A stretch of DNA of 64,000 nucleotides from Candidatus Galacturonatibacter soehngenii (GTDB taxonomy: Bacteria > Bacillota > Clostridia > Lachnospirales > Lachnospiraceae). Location of the stretch: assembly GCF_008830185.1 (NCBI RefSeq), contig NZ_WAGX01000005.1, positions 310,001 to 374,000 on the forward strand, given 5' to 3'. The notes beneath the pieces are model-generated. The model searched no databases and was not told the origin of the DNA. It saw only the letters and a list, made by a program, of their open reading frames with translations. Made by a program: the position numbers and the translations under genes. Shown piece after piece: positions 44,352 through 53,801 of the stretch (its first letter is position 1; the number at the start of each line of letters is the position of its first letter).

Positions 44352-45263
44352 CTACTCATAGAGATTCGCACTAAAATAACGATCTCCACGATCTGGGAGA
44401 ATTACCACTACATTTTTTTGTTCAATCGTTTGGATTAATTTCAGGGCAGCTGCTGTAGCTGCTCCTGATGAAGACCCAGCAAATATTCCTTCTTTTTTTG
44501 TTAAATCTCTCGCGCAGGCAAATGCTTCTTCATCACTAATTTTTATAATCTCATCCACTAGACTCATATCCATGGTATCTGGTATAAAGTCATTTCCAAT
44601 TCCTTCTATATTATAATCACCATGATTACCACCACCCATTGTTGAACCAATTGGGTCTGCTAAAACTCCCTTAATATGGGGATTCTTTTCTTTTAGGTAT
44701 CTTAAGATTCCACTAAAAGTTCCACCACTTCCAGCTCCCATAACAACATAATCAATCTTTCCATCCAAAGCTTCATAAATCTCTGGAGCAGTCTGTTCGT
44801 AATGTGCCAATGGGTTGCTAAGGTTTTTAAATTGCTCAAAGGAGATGGAATTTGGAATCTGTTTTGTTAATTCTTTTGCCTTTGCCACTGCTCCTAACAT
44901 TCCTAGTTCACGGGGCGTATTAACTATCGTTGCACCAAGTGCCTTCATTAACTTTTGTTTTTCCATTGAAAATTTAGTAGGTACAACAAATATAATTTGA
45001 TAGCCTTTATTTAAAGCTGCAAAAGCAATTCCTAATCCTGTATTACCTGCTGTGGCCTCTATTATAGTGTAACCCGCCTTTAGGTTTCCTTTTTTTTGAG
45101 CATCTGCTATCATATACTGTCCAATTCTATCTTTTACACTACCACTTGGGTTATATAATTCAAGTTTTGCAAATAAATTTACATCTTTTTTTTCATTGAT
45201 ATAATTTAATTTAACTAAAGGCGTATTCCCAATTAATTCTTGCATAGATTCATAATATCTCAT
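44352..45263 (-). CDS. Cysteine synthase family protein (MccA/CysK-like)
   Basis: PLP fold type II enzyme with the lysine in NPSGSVKDRIGQYM, the phosphate cup GAGSGGTFSGI and a substrate loop reading EATAGNTGLG rather than the CysK form E-x-T-S-G-N-T-G. The 303-aa length and the following lyase partner suggest MccA, the cystathionine beta-synthase of reverse transsulfuration (homocysteine to cysteine). A plain O-acetylserine sulfhydrylase is the alternative. It begins 3 nt after the lyase gene, with AAAGGAG upstream. Confidence 0.85.
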   Translation of the reverse strand: MRYYESMQELIGNTPLVKLNYINEKKDVNLFAKLELYNPSGSVKDRIGQYMIADAQKKGNLKAGYTIIEATAGNTGLGIAFAALNKGYQIIFVVPTKFSMEKQKLMKALGATIVNTPRELGMLGAVAKAKELTKQIPNSISFEQFKNLSNPLAHYEQTAPEIYEALDGKIDYVVMGAGSGGTFSGILRYLKEKNPHIKGVLADPIGSTMGGGNHGDYNIEGIGNDFIPDTMDMSLVDEIIKISDEEAFACARDLTKKEGIFAGSSSGAATAAALKLIQTIEQKNVVVILPDRGDRYFSANLYE

Positions 45264-45266
45264 ACT

Positions 45267-46433
45267 TTAGTTCTCCTTTGAAGCTTGTATCGCACGTTCA
45301 ATGTCTGCGATGATCTCCTCACCCTTTTCAATTCCAACAGAAAGACGAATTAGCCCTTCTGTAATACCAACTTCTTGTCTTATTTCGTAAGGAATGGAGG
45401 CATGTGTCATACTCGCTGGATGGCATACAAGAGATTCTACACCTCCAAGACTTTCAGCTAGGGCTATAAGTTCTAATCCATCATAGAATTTCTTAACGTC
45501 ATAATCATCATGTAATTCAAATGCTAACATTGCTCCCCCGTTTTTCGCTTGCTTTGCATTTATTTCATAGCCAGGAAAATCTTTTAGTCCCGGATAATAA
45601 ACTTTCTTAACAGCCTCATGATTAACTAAGTAAGATGCAATCTTTTCTGCATTCTCAACATGTCGATCTAGGCGAACTCCTAATGTCTTAATCCCCCTTA
45701 TTAAAAGAAATGAATCAAATGGCTGTAAAATACCACCTGTCGCATTTTGAATAAAAGCAATTCGTTCTTTTAATTCTTCCTTATTTACTACTACAAGCCC
45801 AGCTATCAAATCACTATGTCCGCCAAGATACTTAGTTGCGCTGTGTATTACAATATCTATGCCAAATTCAATTGGCCTTTGCAAATAAGGTGTCATAAAA
45901 GTGTTATCTACAATTGATAAAATATCATGTTTCTTTGCCAGATTAGCAACGGCTTTTAAATCGGTAATTGTCATAAGGGGATTTGCCGGGCTTTCTACAA
46001 AAATAGCCTTTACGTCATTTGTAATTTTTTTATCCAGTTCCTCTAAATTTGTTGTATCTTCAATCGAATATCCTATGCCGAAGTTCTTAAATATTTTATC
46101 TAGAACACGAAATGTTCCACCATAAACATTACTTGAAATAATAATTTTATCTCCTGATTGAAATAAACTTAGGACTGCTGTTATGGCTGCCATCCCTGAT
46201 GCAAATGCATATCCAGCAATTCCCCCCTCCAATTCTGCAACTAAAGCCTCCAACGCTTCACGTGTTGGATTTCCTGTTCTGGAATATTCATACCCAGTAT
46301 GATGCCCAAGACTTATTTGTTCATAAGTTGACGTCTGATAAATTGGAACATTTACTGCACCTGTTGTTTTGTCCCCATAGATACCTCCATGGATCAATGC
46401 TGTTGAAATATCATTATAATTTTTCTTACTCAT
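45267..46433 (-). CDS. Cystathionine gamma-lyase/synthase family PLP enzyme (MccB-like)
   Basis: Cys/Met-metabolism PLP enzyme (fold type I) of 388 aa. The PLP lysine lies in VIHSATKYLGGHSDLIAGL, with YEYSRTGNPTREALE and GIETLG-like GIKTLGVRLDRH nearby. With the adjacent MccA-like gene it would complete homocysteine to cystathionine to cysteine conversion. MetB or a homocysteine-desulfhydrase-type lyase cannot be ruled out from sequence. AAGGAGG precedes the ATG. Confidence 0.9.
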   Translation of the reverse strand: MSKKNYNDISTALIHGGIYGDKTTGAVNVPIYQTSTYEQISLGHHTGYEYSRTGNPTREALEALVAELEGGIAGYAFASGMAAITAVLSLFQSGDKIIISSNVYGGTFRVLDKIFKNFGIGYSIEDTTNLEELDKKITNDVKAIFVESPANPLMTITDLKAVANLAKKHDILSIVDNTFMTPYLQRPIEFGIDIVIHSATKYLGGHSDLIAGLVVVNKEELKERIAFIQNATGGILQPFDSFLLIRGIKTLGVRLDRHVENAEKIASYLVNHEAVKKVYYPGLKDFPGYEINAKQAKNGGAMLAFELHDDYDVKKFYDGLELIALAESLGGVESLVCHPASMTHASIPYEIRQEVGITEGLIRLSVGIEKGEEIIADIERAIQASKEN

Positions 46434-46477
46434 AACGAATCCTCCTTATTAAATTATTATTTTTAGTTTATTTATCT

Positions 46478-47389
46478 TTAATTATTTTCTCTTGGTTTTA
46501 TAAATTCAGCTGCAATAAAATGAACATTTTCAAAAGCCTGTAGATTATCATGCCTATTAGCAAAATACCTATCCTGAATTTGTTCTGGCGACTGATGTTC
46601 TATTACACGATATCCACTGTCAGATAAGGCTTGGGTTAATTCCTCCACAGTAAAGCCTTCCATCATTTTTTCTCCCAGCTGCGCGGTTAAACTTTTTAAT
46701 TTCATGACCCTCTCTGGTCCTTTATCATTTTCCCACGATACCTTATCTGGAAAATCAAAAACAACCAGACTTTTCAACGCTGATATTCTTGAAATTTGAT
46801 CAAATGTTTTTTTCAATGTATCCAGTGTCAAATAATAAGATACGCCAAGTATAGAAAAAAATGTTCTTTTATTTGTATCAAATCCTGCATTTAACAGTAT
46901 TTTATCAACACTATCCTTTTCAAAATTAATGGGAGCAAAATGTACATTATCTGGAATCTCCCAATTAAGTTTCTTAATCTTTTGATTTTTATGCTGTTGG
47001 GTATTGGGATGATCTAATTCAAATATTTCAATGTCAGGGTTTTTGTTACGAAATGCAAAACTATCTAATCCTGCCCCACATATCACAAGTTGACAACTAC
47101 CATTTTTCTCAGCGAACTCCAGTATTTTGTTTTCTGTATATGCAATTCGTGATAATGGAATTGGTGACACATATTTATCCAAAAACTCATTCCACGCAAT
47201 CGCTTTTTTTCCATCTGATTGAACTGGAATCTTTTGTATGATTAAAGCTTTTAAATATTCATATTCATCCTTTCCTAACAAATCATATGACAAATAATCA
47301 TCAAACACTTTATCTTTGCTGTAATATGAATGATAAGCTCTTGCAAGCGCACATACTTTTGCTGTTATACTTTCTTTTTTTTCAAGCAC
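46478..47389 (-). CDS. LCMT-family class I SAM-dependent methyltransferase
   Basis: The 303-aa protein belongs to the leucine-carboxyl-methyltransferase-like group (PF04072 type), with motif I in QLVICGAGLDSFAFR, the acidic residues in EIFELDHPNTQQHK and later FSILGVSYYL. Bacterial members act on unknown small molecules, some in secondary metabolism. The start is GTG with AAAGGGA upstream. It lies 44 nt upstream of the transsulfuration pair, so shared transcription is possible. Confidence 0.83.
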   Translation of the reverse strand: MLEKKESITAKVCALARAYHSYYSKDKVFDDYLSYDLLGKDEYEYLKALIIQKIPVQSDGKKAIAWNEFLDKYVSPIPLSRIAYTENKILEFAEKNGSCQLVICGAGLDSFAFRNKNPDIEIFELDHPNTQQHKNQKIKKLNWEIPDNVHFAPINFEKDSVDKILLNAGFDTNKRTFFSILGVSYYLTLDTLKKTFDQISRISALKSLVVFDFPDKVSWENDKGPERVMKLKSLTAQLGEKMMEGFTVEELTQALSDSGYRVIEHQSPEQIQDRYFANRHDNLQAFENVHFIAAEFIKPRENN

Positions 47390-47545
47390 TGTTACGTCCC
47401 TTTCATTGTATTCATATCGACTTACTATGATTTAATTATATCATGACCATACCAATTGTCAATCAATTTTGCCTATGGCTAGTTATACCTATATCCTATA
47501 ACAAGTAATACGTTTTACATGTTTACTCATGTACATTACTTCATA

Positions 47546-47574
47546 CAAAAAACAGACCTATTTACTAAGTCTGT
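47546..47574 (-). terminator. Terminator of the alpha-glucoside operon
   Basis: On the minus strand ACAGACTTA (47566-47574) pairs with TAGGTCTGT (47552-47560, one G-U), followed by TTTTTTG. It is 26 nt after the GH13 stop. Confidence 0.85.
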
Positions 47575-47599
47575 CTTTAAAAAGTGGGCTTTGGTTTAA

Positions 47600-49273
47600 C
47601 TATATGTATAATACCAATGCCTCATAGGGCATTAAAACAACATTTTTTTGTATTACCTGTCTGTCATAATTTGAAATTAAGCATTTCACATGCTTGCCCA
47701 TAAATTCTTCTGGTAACGACATTTGTGCCTCTTTATCTGTGAAATTTAATATAACCAATAATTTATTATTATCATATTCTCTCTTATATGCAAATATTTG
47801 CTTATGATCTTCTTCCATTAATGTGTAATCACCGTATGGAATAATATCATACTCTTTTCTAAGTTGTATTAATTTTTGATAATAACGAAATACGGAATCA
47901 TGTCTTTTTAATTGTTCTTTGGCATTGATTCTTTTATAATTCTTATTTACATTAATCCAAGGTTTTACTGTCGAAAATCCCGCATATTCTGAATCATCCC
48001 ATTGCATTGGTGTTCTGGCATTGTCTCTTCCTCTAGCCTGTATGCATTTCATCATTTCCTCTTTTGAAATTAATCCAGAGCTTGTTAACTCTTCATAGAT
48101 GTTAAGAGTTTCGATGTCTCTATACTCTTCTATTTTATCAAAATATGCATTTGTCATTCCCAGTTCTTCTCCCTGGTATATGTACGGTGTCCCTTGCATC
48201 ATATGAATACAGGTGGCTAACATCTTAGCAGATACTTCTCGATACTCTACTTTATCATTTCCAAATCTTGATACACTTCTAGGCTGGTCATGATTACCTA
48301 GATAAAGGCTGTTCCATGCTTTACCTTGAAGCTTAGTCTGCCATTTAGTCATTACTTTCTTTAATTCTTGTAAATCAAATCTCTTTGTTGTCCACTTTCC
48401 TAATTCACCATCGCCAATTGATACATGCTCAAATTGAAAAACCATATTTAGCTCTGTTTCATTCTCATTTGCATATTTGATAGCTTCCTCAATCGTAACT
48501 CCTGCCGCCTCACCAACTGTAATTAAATCATATTTTGATAATACTTTTTGATTCATCTCTTGTAAGTATTCATGTACTCTTGGTCCATTTATATAATAAG
48601 GAGAACCATTGCCATATAATCCGCCATTTAATTCTCCATCTGGAAAACTTTGAACCTTTGATATCATACTGATTACGTCCATTCGAAAGCCATCAATTCC
48701 TTTTTGACACCACCAATCCATCATTTCAAATACTTCATCTCTTACCTTTTGGTTTTCCCAATTTAAATCTGGTTGTTTTCTTGAGAACAAATGCAAATAA
48801 TACATATCTGTTTTTTCATCGTATTCCCACGCCGAACCTCCAAAGGAAGCTCCCCAATTATTGGGTTCTTTTCCATTCTTACTTGTTCTCCAAATATAAT
48901 AATCTCTATATGGATTATCCTTGGATTTGCTACTTTCAACAAACCATCTATGTTCATCCGAGGTATGATTAACTACTAGATCCATAATAACTTTGAGACC
49001 CAAATGATGAGCAGTATCAAGCATTGTATCAAACTCTTCCATTGTCCCAAACTCTTTTAAAATCGCCTTATAATCTGAAATATCGTATCCATTGTCGTCA
49101 CAAGGAGAATCATAAACGGGTGAAATCCATACAACATCCACCCCAAGCTCTTTTATATATTCTAATTTTTCAGTTATCCCCTTTATATCACCAATCCCAT
49201 CCGCATTACTATCTTTAAAGCTTCTTGGATATATCTGATATACGACACTTTCTTTCCACCATTTTTTTTTCAT
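47600..49273 (-). CDS. GH13 oligo-1,6-glucosidase (isomaltase)
   Basis: Cytoplasmic exo-alpha-glucosidase of the GH13_31 subgroup, 557 aa. The catalytic triad is visible: nucleophile Asp199 in GFRMDVI, acid Glu255 in ITVGEAAG and Asp329 in LGNHDQPR, the same numbers as in Bacillus cereus oligo-1,6-glucosidase. The residue after the nucleophile is Val200, characteristic of alpha-1,6-specific enzymes (Ala or Thr in maltases). There is no signal peptide, so substrates must be imported, presumably by the ABC genes upstream in the same operon. AGGAG precedes the ATG. Confidence 0.93.
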   Translation of the reverse strand: MKKKWWKESVVYQIYPRSFKDSNADGIGDIKGITEKLEYIKELGVDVVWISPVYDSPCDDNGYDISDYKAILKEFGTMEEFDTMLDTAHHLGLKVIMDLVVNHTSDEHRWFVESSKSKDNPYRDYYIWRTSKNGKEPNNWGASFGGSAWEYDEKTDMYYLHLFSRKQPDLNWENQKVRDEVFEMMDWWCQKGIDGFRMDVISMISKVQSFPDGELNGGLYGNGSPYYINGPRVHEYLQEMNQKVLSKYDLITVGEAAGVTIEEAIKYANENETELNMVFQFEHVSIGDGELGKWTTKRFDLQELKKVMTKWQTKLQGKAWNSLYLGNHDQPRSVSRFGNDKVEYREVSAKMLATCIHMMQGTPYIYQGEELGMTNAYFDKIEEYRDIETLNIYEELTSSGLISKEEMMKCIQARGRDNARTPMQWDDSEYAGFSTVKPWINVNKNYKRINAKEQLKRHDSVFRYYQKLIQLRKEYDIIPYGDYTLMEEDHKQIFAYKREYDNNKLLVILNFTDKEAQMSLPEEFMGKHVKCLISNYDRQVIQKNVVLMPYEALVLYI

Positions 49274-49323
49274 AAAACTCCTATCTTTGAACTGTCATCA
49301 CATTGCCAGCCATTTTTTTATTT

Positions 49324-50163
49324 TTATTTTATCGCACCAGCTACTACCCCATTCATTATCCACTTCTGGCAGAATATATAAACAATTAATACAGGAAGTA
49401 GCACCAGTAAATAAGATGCAAAAGCCAAATTATAATTAACCGAAAATTGACTTTTAAAAACATATTGAGCCAATTGCAATGTTTGCTGCTTTGAATCGCT
49501 TAATAATACCAGAGGCATTGTAAAATCATTCCACGTCCACATAAACGATAAAATAGCTACAGTTGCAGTGGTAGGCTTTAAAATAGGAAAGATTACATAG
49601 GAAAATATTTGCAATGGTTTTGCCCCATCTATCTTTGCCGCTTCATCTAATGCTTCTGGGATTGACTTAATTGCTCCGCAATATAAAAATGTGTTCATAG
49701 GTAATCCAAAAACAACATATAAAAAGGTAATACCTATTATATTATCAAGATGAAACGTATTGGCCTGCACTACTAATGGTAGCATAATGACGCTAAAGGG
49801 TATAAACATTGCACTGATAAAATAATAGTACATAAATCTAAAAAATTTACTTTTCTTTCGATTTCTTGTTATTGCAAATGCTACGAAGGAATTGGTTATT
49901 AACGTAAAGAATAGATTCACAATTGTAATAAACGCTGTATTAAAAAACTTTCTTGGATACTCAGTCATTTTCCACGCATCTGTAAAATTATGTAAACGTA
50001 GTACCTTTGGTAATGCTAAGATATGGTTCATATCCGTTGGATCTTTGATTGCAATCATAAGAGCCATATATAAAGGTAATACAATAAAGGAAAGTATTCC
50101 TATTATCAGGAGAATCGTAATTGGCCAATTATAGTGCTCTTTTTTTATACTCACTTTACTCAC
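49324..50163 (-). CDS. Carbohydrate ABC transporter permease, MalG type
   Basis: A 279-aa inner-membrane permease with six predicted helices and the EAA loop ALDEAAKIDGAKPLQIFSYV, which contacts the ATPase. The GTG start overlaps the stop of the MalF-type gene by 4 nt, with GGGAGG upstream, so the two are translationally coupled. No ATPase gene is present in the operon, so a shared MsmX/UgpC-type ATPase encoded elsewhere is expected. Confidence 0.93.
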   Translation of the reverse strand: MSKVSIKKEHYNWPITILLIIGILSFIVLPLYMALMIAIKDPTDMNHILALPKVLRLHNFTDAWKMTEYPRKFFNTAFITIVNLFFTLITNSFVAFAITRNRKKSKFFRFMYYYFISAMFIPFSVIMLPLVVQANTFHLDNIIGITFLYVVFGLPMNTFLYCGAIKSIPEALDEAAKIDGAKPLQIFSYVIFPILKPTTATVAILSFMWTWNDFTMPLVLLSDSKQQTLQLAQYVFKSQFSVNYNLAFASYLLVLLPVLIVYIFCQKWIMNGVVAGAIK

Positions 50164-51044
50164 CCTAATCTTTCCTCCCTTTTTTCAAGTATTCGTAATT
50201 GAAGTAAAGATATTGCAACTACAATAACAAATAATACGACTGCATTAGCAGATTGATACGCGAACTGTCCACCGCCAAAGCCCTTTTTATAGATTAAGAC
50301 AGCAATTGATGTGGTTGATGTTCCAGGCCCCCCATCTGTCATAGCCATAATCTGATCATATACCATCAAATATCCTTTTGCCGATAATACCATGTTAATG
50401 GTAAAAGAAGGTGCTAATAAGGGAAATGTTATATACTTAAATCGTTTCCATCCACTCGCTCCATCTAAATCTGCCGCCTCATAAACATCTGTATCAATTG
50501 ATTGCAAACCTGCAGTATAAATCAATGTATTAAAAGCACAAGAACTCCATACCGTAACAATTATGATGCCCCAGATTGCATAATTGGTTCCCAAAATATT
50601 CGTACTTAAAGCCTGTATTCCAAAGGCCTTTCCAAACGCTGGTACCAGATTTGCAAATATATAATTAAAAATAAAACCTACAATTAATATTCCTAACATA
50701 TATGGTAAGAAATAAAATGCTTTTAATGTATTTTTAAATTTTATCTTGGCATTTAACGCACACGCCAAAAGTAAACTAATTACATTTACTAAAATAGTAG
50801 TAATAATTGCAAATCGAAAAGTAAATAAATATGCACCAATGGTATCGATATCTGCAAATATATGTATGTAATTGCGTAGACCTACAAAAGACCAATTGCC
50901 ATACCCTTTCCAGTTCGTAAAGCTATAAAAAATACCTTTGATAAAAGAAAGAGTATGAAATGCAAAGAATAATACTGCCATTAGACTAACAATCACATAG
51001 TAGATAGGATCAACCGCTTGTTTTCTTTTCTTTATTCGCTTCAT
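50160..51044 (-). CDS. Carbohydrate ABC transporter permease, MalF type
   Basis: A 294-aa permease with six predicted membrane helices and the EAA loop VYEAADLDGASGWKRFKYIT. It forms the heterodimeric channel with the following MalG-type gene. It begins with the basic stretch KRIKKRKQAV, typical of a cytoplasmic N-terminus. It follows the binding-protein gene by 89 nt. Confidence 0.93.
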   Translation of the reverse strand: MKRIKKRKQAVDPIYYVIVSLMAVLFFAFHTLSFIKGIFYSFTNWKGYGNWSFVGLRNYIHIFADIDTIGAYLFTFRFAIITTILVNVISLLLACALNAKIKFKNTLKAFYFLPYMLGILIVGFIFNYIFANLVPAFGKAFGIQALSTNILGTNYAIWGIIIVTVWSSCAFNTLIYTAGLQSIDTDVYEAADLDGASGWKRFKYITFPLLAPSFTINMVLSAKGYLMVYDQIMAMTDGGPGTSTTSIAVLIYKKGFGGGQFAYQSANAVVLFVIVVAISLLQLRILEKREERLG

Positions 51045-51133
51045 TTCATTCCCATGACCTTTCTTGCCGACCTTTTATTCCTACTGCTTCGAACACAATT
51101 ATTCGAAGCAGTATTCTTTGTCTTTACACCAAG

Positions 51134-52372
51134 TTAATCTACATTTGCAATATCATATTTTTCATCACAATTCGTTAAGAATGTTTGAATGTTTTCTTTA
51201 TCCTCCACTCCATTGACATAGTTTAATGAAAATTCTGAAAGCAAAGCTGATAAGTCAAATCCATTTGGATAGTAATGATCTGGAAAATTTGCTACTTTTC
51301 CAGCTGCAATATCTTCTTTTACACCGGCAACGGTTGGATTTTTTTGTTCCACTCCTTTTACGGCGGAAAAAGCAAATTGATCATCAATGTATGTTTGTGC
51401 ATTTTCTTTTTCTAGCATATAGGCAATAAACTCCTTTGCAACATCGAGATTCTTTGAATCTTTTGCTGCGCCAAATAATACGTCAACGCCAGAAGTCACA
51501 AAGTTTCTTGATGGGTCATTAGAGGCTGGAAAGGCAAACATATCCACTTTGAAATCTGCATTTGCTGTGATAAACTGATTTATTGCCCAGTTTCCATTAA
51601 TCATCATATACGCTTCTCCACTTGCAAATGCTTTGTTTCCATCATCATATGTAGTTCCCATAAAGTCTTCTTGCGCATGGCTTAATATCTCTAAGTATTT
51701 TTGCGCTATTTCTTGATGAGTTGATATAAATGTAGTTTTATTTATTAATCTATCATCTGTAAAACCTTCTGGTTGTAAGTCTGGAGCCATACTATTCCAA
51801 GAACACAAACCAGTCCAACTATCTTTATAAGTTAAAAGAAATGGTACTTCGTTTGCTGCTTCAATCTTATCTACTACTGTCATAAATTCATCCCAAGTTT
51901 TAGGTACCGAAAGCCCCAATTTTTCGAATTTGTCTACATTGTATAAAACACCAGAGGCATTTGTTGCATAAGGAATACCATACGCTACTTGCTCCTTGTC
52001 TGCATTCACATCATATACCATCTGCAAATAAGAGTCTTGAACCTTCGTTACAAAGTCCTCTCCACTTAAATCTGCAAGAACACCTGCACTTTGTAGTTCC
52101 TTATAGTTATTATCTCCACCTAGTGCAACAATATCTGGAATATCATTTTTCGCCAATCTCGTCTTTAAAACTGTCCCCGCATCTGCAGGAGCCGTAATCA
52201 CAATTTTGGTGTCTGGGTGTGATTCATTAAACGAATCCACTAATTGTTGCAAAATTTCTTTATTCTCTGCCTTTGAAGAGAATAATTCTATTTCATTGCT
52301 TTTTCCACATCCCCCTAAAATACCTACTCCCAATACTACGACAGCAAAAATTGCAAAAAAGTTTTTCTTCAT
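51134..52372 (-). CDS. Extracellular sugar-binding lipoprotein
   Basis: Family 1 extracellular solute-binding protein (MalE-like), 412 aa from the ATG at 52372 (GGGAGG 6 nt upstream; an in-frame ATG at 52408 is 12 codons earlier and includes that site). It has a lipoprotein signal with the lipobox ILGGC at residues 18-22. The mature part shows typical domains (IPDIVALGGDNNYKELQSAG, VPKTWDEFMTVVDKIE). First gene of an operon with two permeases and an isomaltase, so the likely ligands are isomaltose-type alpha-glucosides. Confidence 0.94.
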   Translation of the reverse strand: MKKNFFAIFAVVVLGVGILGGCGKSNEIELFSSKAENKEILQQLVDSFNESHPDTKIVITAPADAGTVLKTRLAKNDIPDIVALGGDNNYKELQSAGVLADLSGEDFVTKVQDSYLQMVYDVNADKEQVAYGIPYATNASGVLYNVDKFEKLGLSVPKTWDEFMTVVDKIEAANEVPFLLTYKDSWTGLCSWNSMAPDLQPEGFTDDRLINKTTFISTHQEIAQKYLEILSHAQEDFMGTTYDDGNKAFASGEAYMMINGNWAINQFITANADFKVDMFAFPASNDPSRNFVTSGVDVLFGAAKDSKNLDVAKEFIAYMLEKENAQTYIDDQFAFSAVKGVEQKNPTVAGVKEDIAAGKVANFPDHYYPNGFDLSALLSEFSLNYVNGVEDKENIQTFLTNCDEKYDIANVD

Positions 52373-52441
52373 TTCATATTTCCTCCCAATTGAAATTTCT
52401 TTTTTCACAAAACATTTTAAAACTTGGCTATTGCTGATTTA

Positions 52442-52457
52442 TTTGTTGCGCAACATA
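52442..52457. promoter_or_regulatory. LacI-family operator of the alpha-glucoside operon
   Basis: TTTGTTGCGCAACATA contains the perfect 12-bp palindrome TGTTGCGCAACA (52444-52455), with the central CG pair typical of LacI-family operators. It lies between the promoter and the binding-protein gene, centred near +19. The LacI-family gene directly upstream is the probable ligand. Confidence 0.75.
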
Positions 52458-52474
52458 ATCCTTTTTACAATTAA

Positions 52475-52504
52475 ATCGTATCACAGAAGACGTGTCTTAT
52501 TCAA
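52475..52504 (-). promoter_or_regulatory. Candidate promoter of the alpha-glucoside operon
   Basis: On the minus strand TTGAAT (52499-52504), 18-nt spacer, TACGAT (52475-52480), just upstream of the palindromic operator. Moderate match to consensus. Confidence 0.5.
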
Positions 52505-52574
52505 TAGGTTTCGTAGGAAACTACACATATTAACAAATATCATATTTCTATATTGTATATTTTTACTAATTTAT

Positions 52575-52654
52575 GCAAAATAAAATCCATATGAATTTTC
52601 CTAAGATATTAACAAGTATTCTTACTTTCTATCTTGTGGAAAATTCATATGGAT
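52575..52654 (-). terminator. Large hairpin at the end of the LacI-family gene
   Basis: ATCCATATGAATTTTCC (52585-52601) and GGAAAATTCATATGGAT (52638-52654) pair perfectly over 17 bp, with further AAGATA/TATCTT pairing in the loop. The 3' plus-strand arm covers the last codons of the regulator. On the minus strand it is followed by TTTATTTTG, fitting a terminator before the sugar operon. Confidence 0.75.
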
Positions 52655-53682
52655 GTTTGAATATTATTTGTAATTCTATTTCCTACAGAATCTCTTTCAA
52701 TTAACTTAACTTCTATTTTAATATTTCTATTTTGAATTGATTCATCTTTAATTAGCTTTATCAGCTGTTCTAATGCAATATCAGCTTTTTTACTAACATC
52801 TTGATGAATGGTTGTTAATTTGGGGTGAATCAGTTCGGTGTACATATTATCATCAAAGCCCGTTACTGATATATCTTGTGGAATCTTCAAGCCACGACTC
52901 AGAAAAAAATTGATTCCCTCCATTGCAGCATAGTCAGAAGAAAATGCAATGGCACCGGCCTCTTTGAATCTAGGAATCCAATCTTCATATTGCTTCATTC
53001 GTAATTGATATTCAGGATATACTAACACATATCTTGATTTACTGCAAAATCCGCCTTGACTTTCCATTGCCTTTTTAAAACCAAGCCATCTATAATAATC
53101 ACTAGCCTGTCGGGTTTCTGCCAGAAAAAGAGCTTTTGAATATCCTCGGTTTAACAAATATTCTCCAATTTGATATCCTCCCGAAAAATCATCAATCCCT
53201 ACATTAACGTATGGAAGTTCGTTTTCTGAATAGGTATCTATCATAATAATTGGTTTATTTAGCTTTCTTCTTAGAGCAATAAAATCAGTACTTGTAAATC
53301 CTAAGGCTACCAACCCATCTACATTCCATTGAGAAGCAACCTTTGCAATCTTTTCTATATCAGTACCGCTAATCAGCATAATATAATATCCTGCATAATC
53401 TGCTGCTTTTCGCAAAGAACCAACGAACTCTCCCACAAACGGATCTTGCATTGCATTATATCCATGAGTCTCTTCATATGACATAATAAAACCAATTATT
53501 CTAGATACATTGCTGGTTAATATCATAGATCCCATGTTCGGAACGTATCCTTCTTTTTTCAAAACCTCATTAATTTTGTCTATGGTTTGTTTTGAAACCC
53601 TCTTAGTGTTGCCATGTATCACATTTGAAACCGTGGTTCTGCTAACACCAACCATATCAGCAATATCCTGTAACCGAATCAT
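52645..53682 (-). CDS. LacI-family transcriptional regulator
   Basis: A 345-aa regulator with the N-terminal LacI HTH (MIRLQDIADMVGVSRTTVSN, then VIHGNTKRVSKQT) and a periplasmic-binding-protein-like sensor domain (IIGFIMSYEETHG, VDGLVALGF, ITGFDDNMYTELIHP-like at VTGFDDNMYTELIH). It lies directly upstream of the alpha-glucoside operon and is separated from it by a terminator, promoter and palindrome, so it is the probable repressor of that operon. The effector sugar is unknown. Confidence 0.92.
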   Translation of the reverse strand: MIRLQDIADMVGVSRTTVSNVIHGNTKRVSKQTIDKINEVLKKEGYVPNMGSMILTSNVSRIIGFIMSYEETHGYNAMQDPFVGEFVGSLRKAADYAGYYIMLISGTDIEKIAKVASQWNVDGLVALGFTSTDFIALRRKLNKPIIMIDTYSENELPYVNVGIDDFSGGYQIGEYLLNRGYSKALFLAETRQASDYYRWLGFKKAMESQGGFCSKSRYVLVYPEYQLRMKQYEDWIPRFKEAGAIAFSSDYAAMEGINFFLSRGLKIPQDISVTGFDDNMYTELIHPKLTTIHQDVSKKADIALEQLIKLIKDESIQNRNIKIEVKLIERDSVGNRITNNIQTSI

Positions 53683-53692
53683 ATCTTGATGT

Positions 53693-53789
53693 CTAATCCT
53701 TATCTCATGGTATGGGATTAGATTTTCCCTTCTCTATTATCATAAACTGTATTCATTATATTCCATTTTTATATGATTTTCCATACCAT
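53693..53789. repeat. Inverted repeats upstream of the LacI-family gene
   Basis: CTAATCC (53693-53699) / GGATTAG (53715-53721), and ATGGTATGG (53706-53714) / CCATACCAT (53781-53789) are perfect inverted repeats in the 119-nt gap between the protease stop and the regulator start. They could be mRNA structure or operator half-sites for autoregulation. Confidence 0.4.
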
Positions 53790-53801
53790 AATTTTTCTTC
53801 C

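Noticed and set aside
46434-46477. SAM or T-box riboswitch ahead of the transsulfuration genes
   Set aside because: The gap is only 44 nt, too short for either riboswitch, and no T-box sequence or specifier stem was seen upstream of the methyltransferase.
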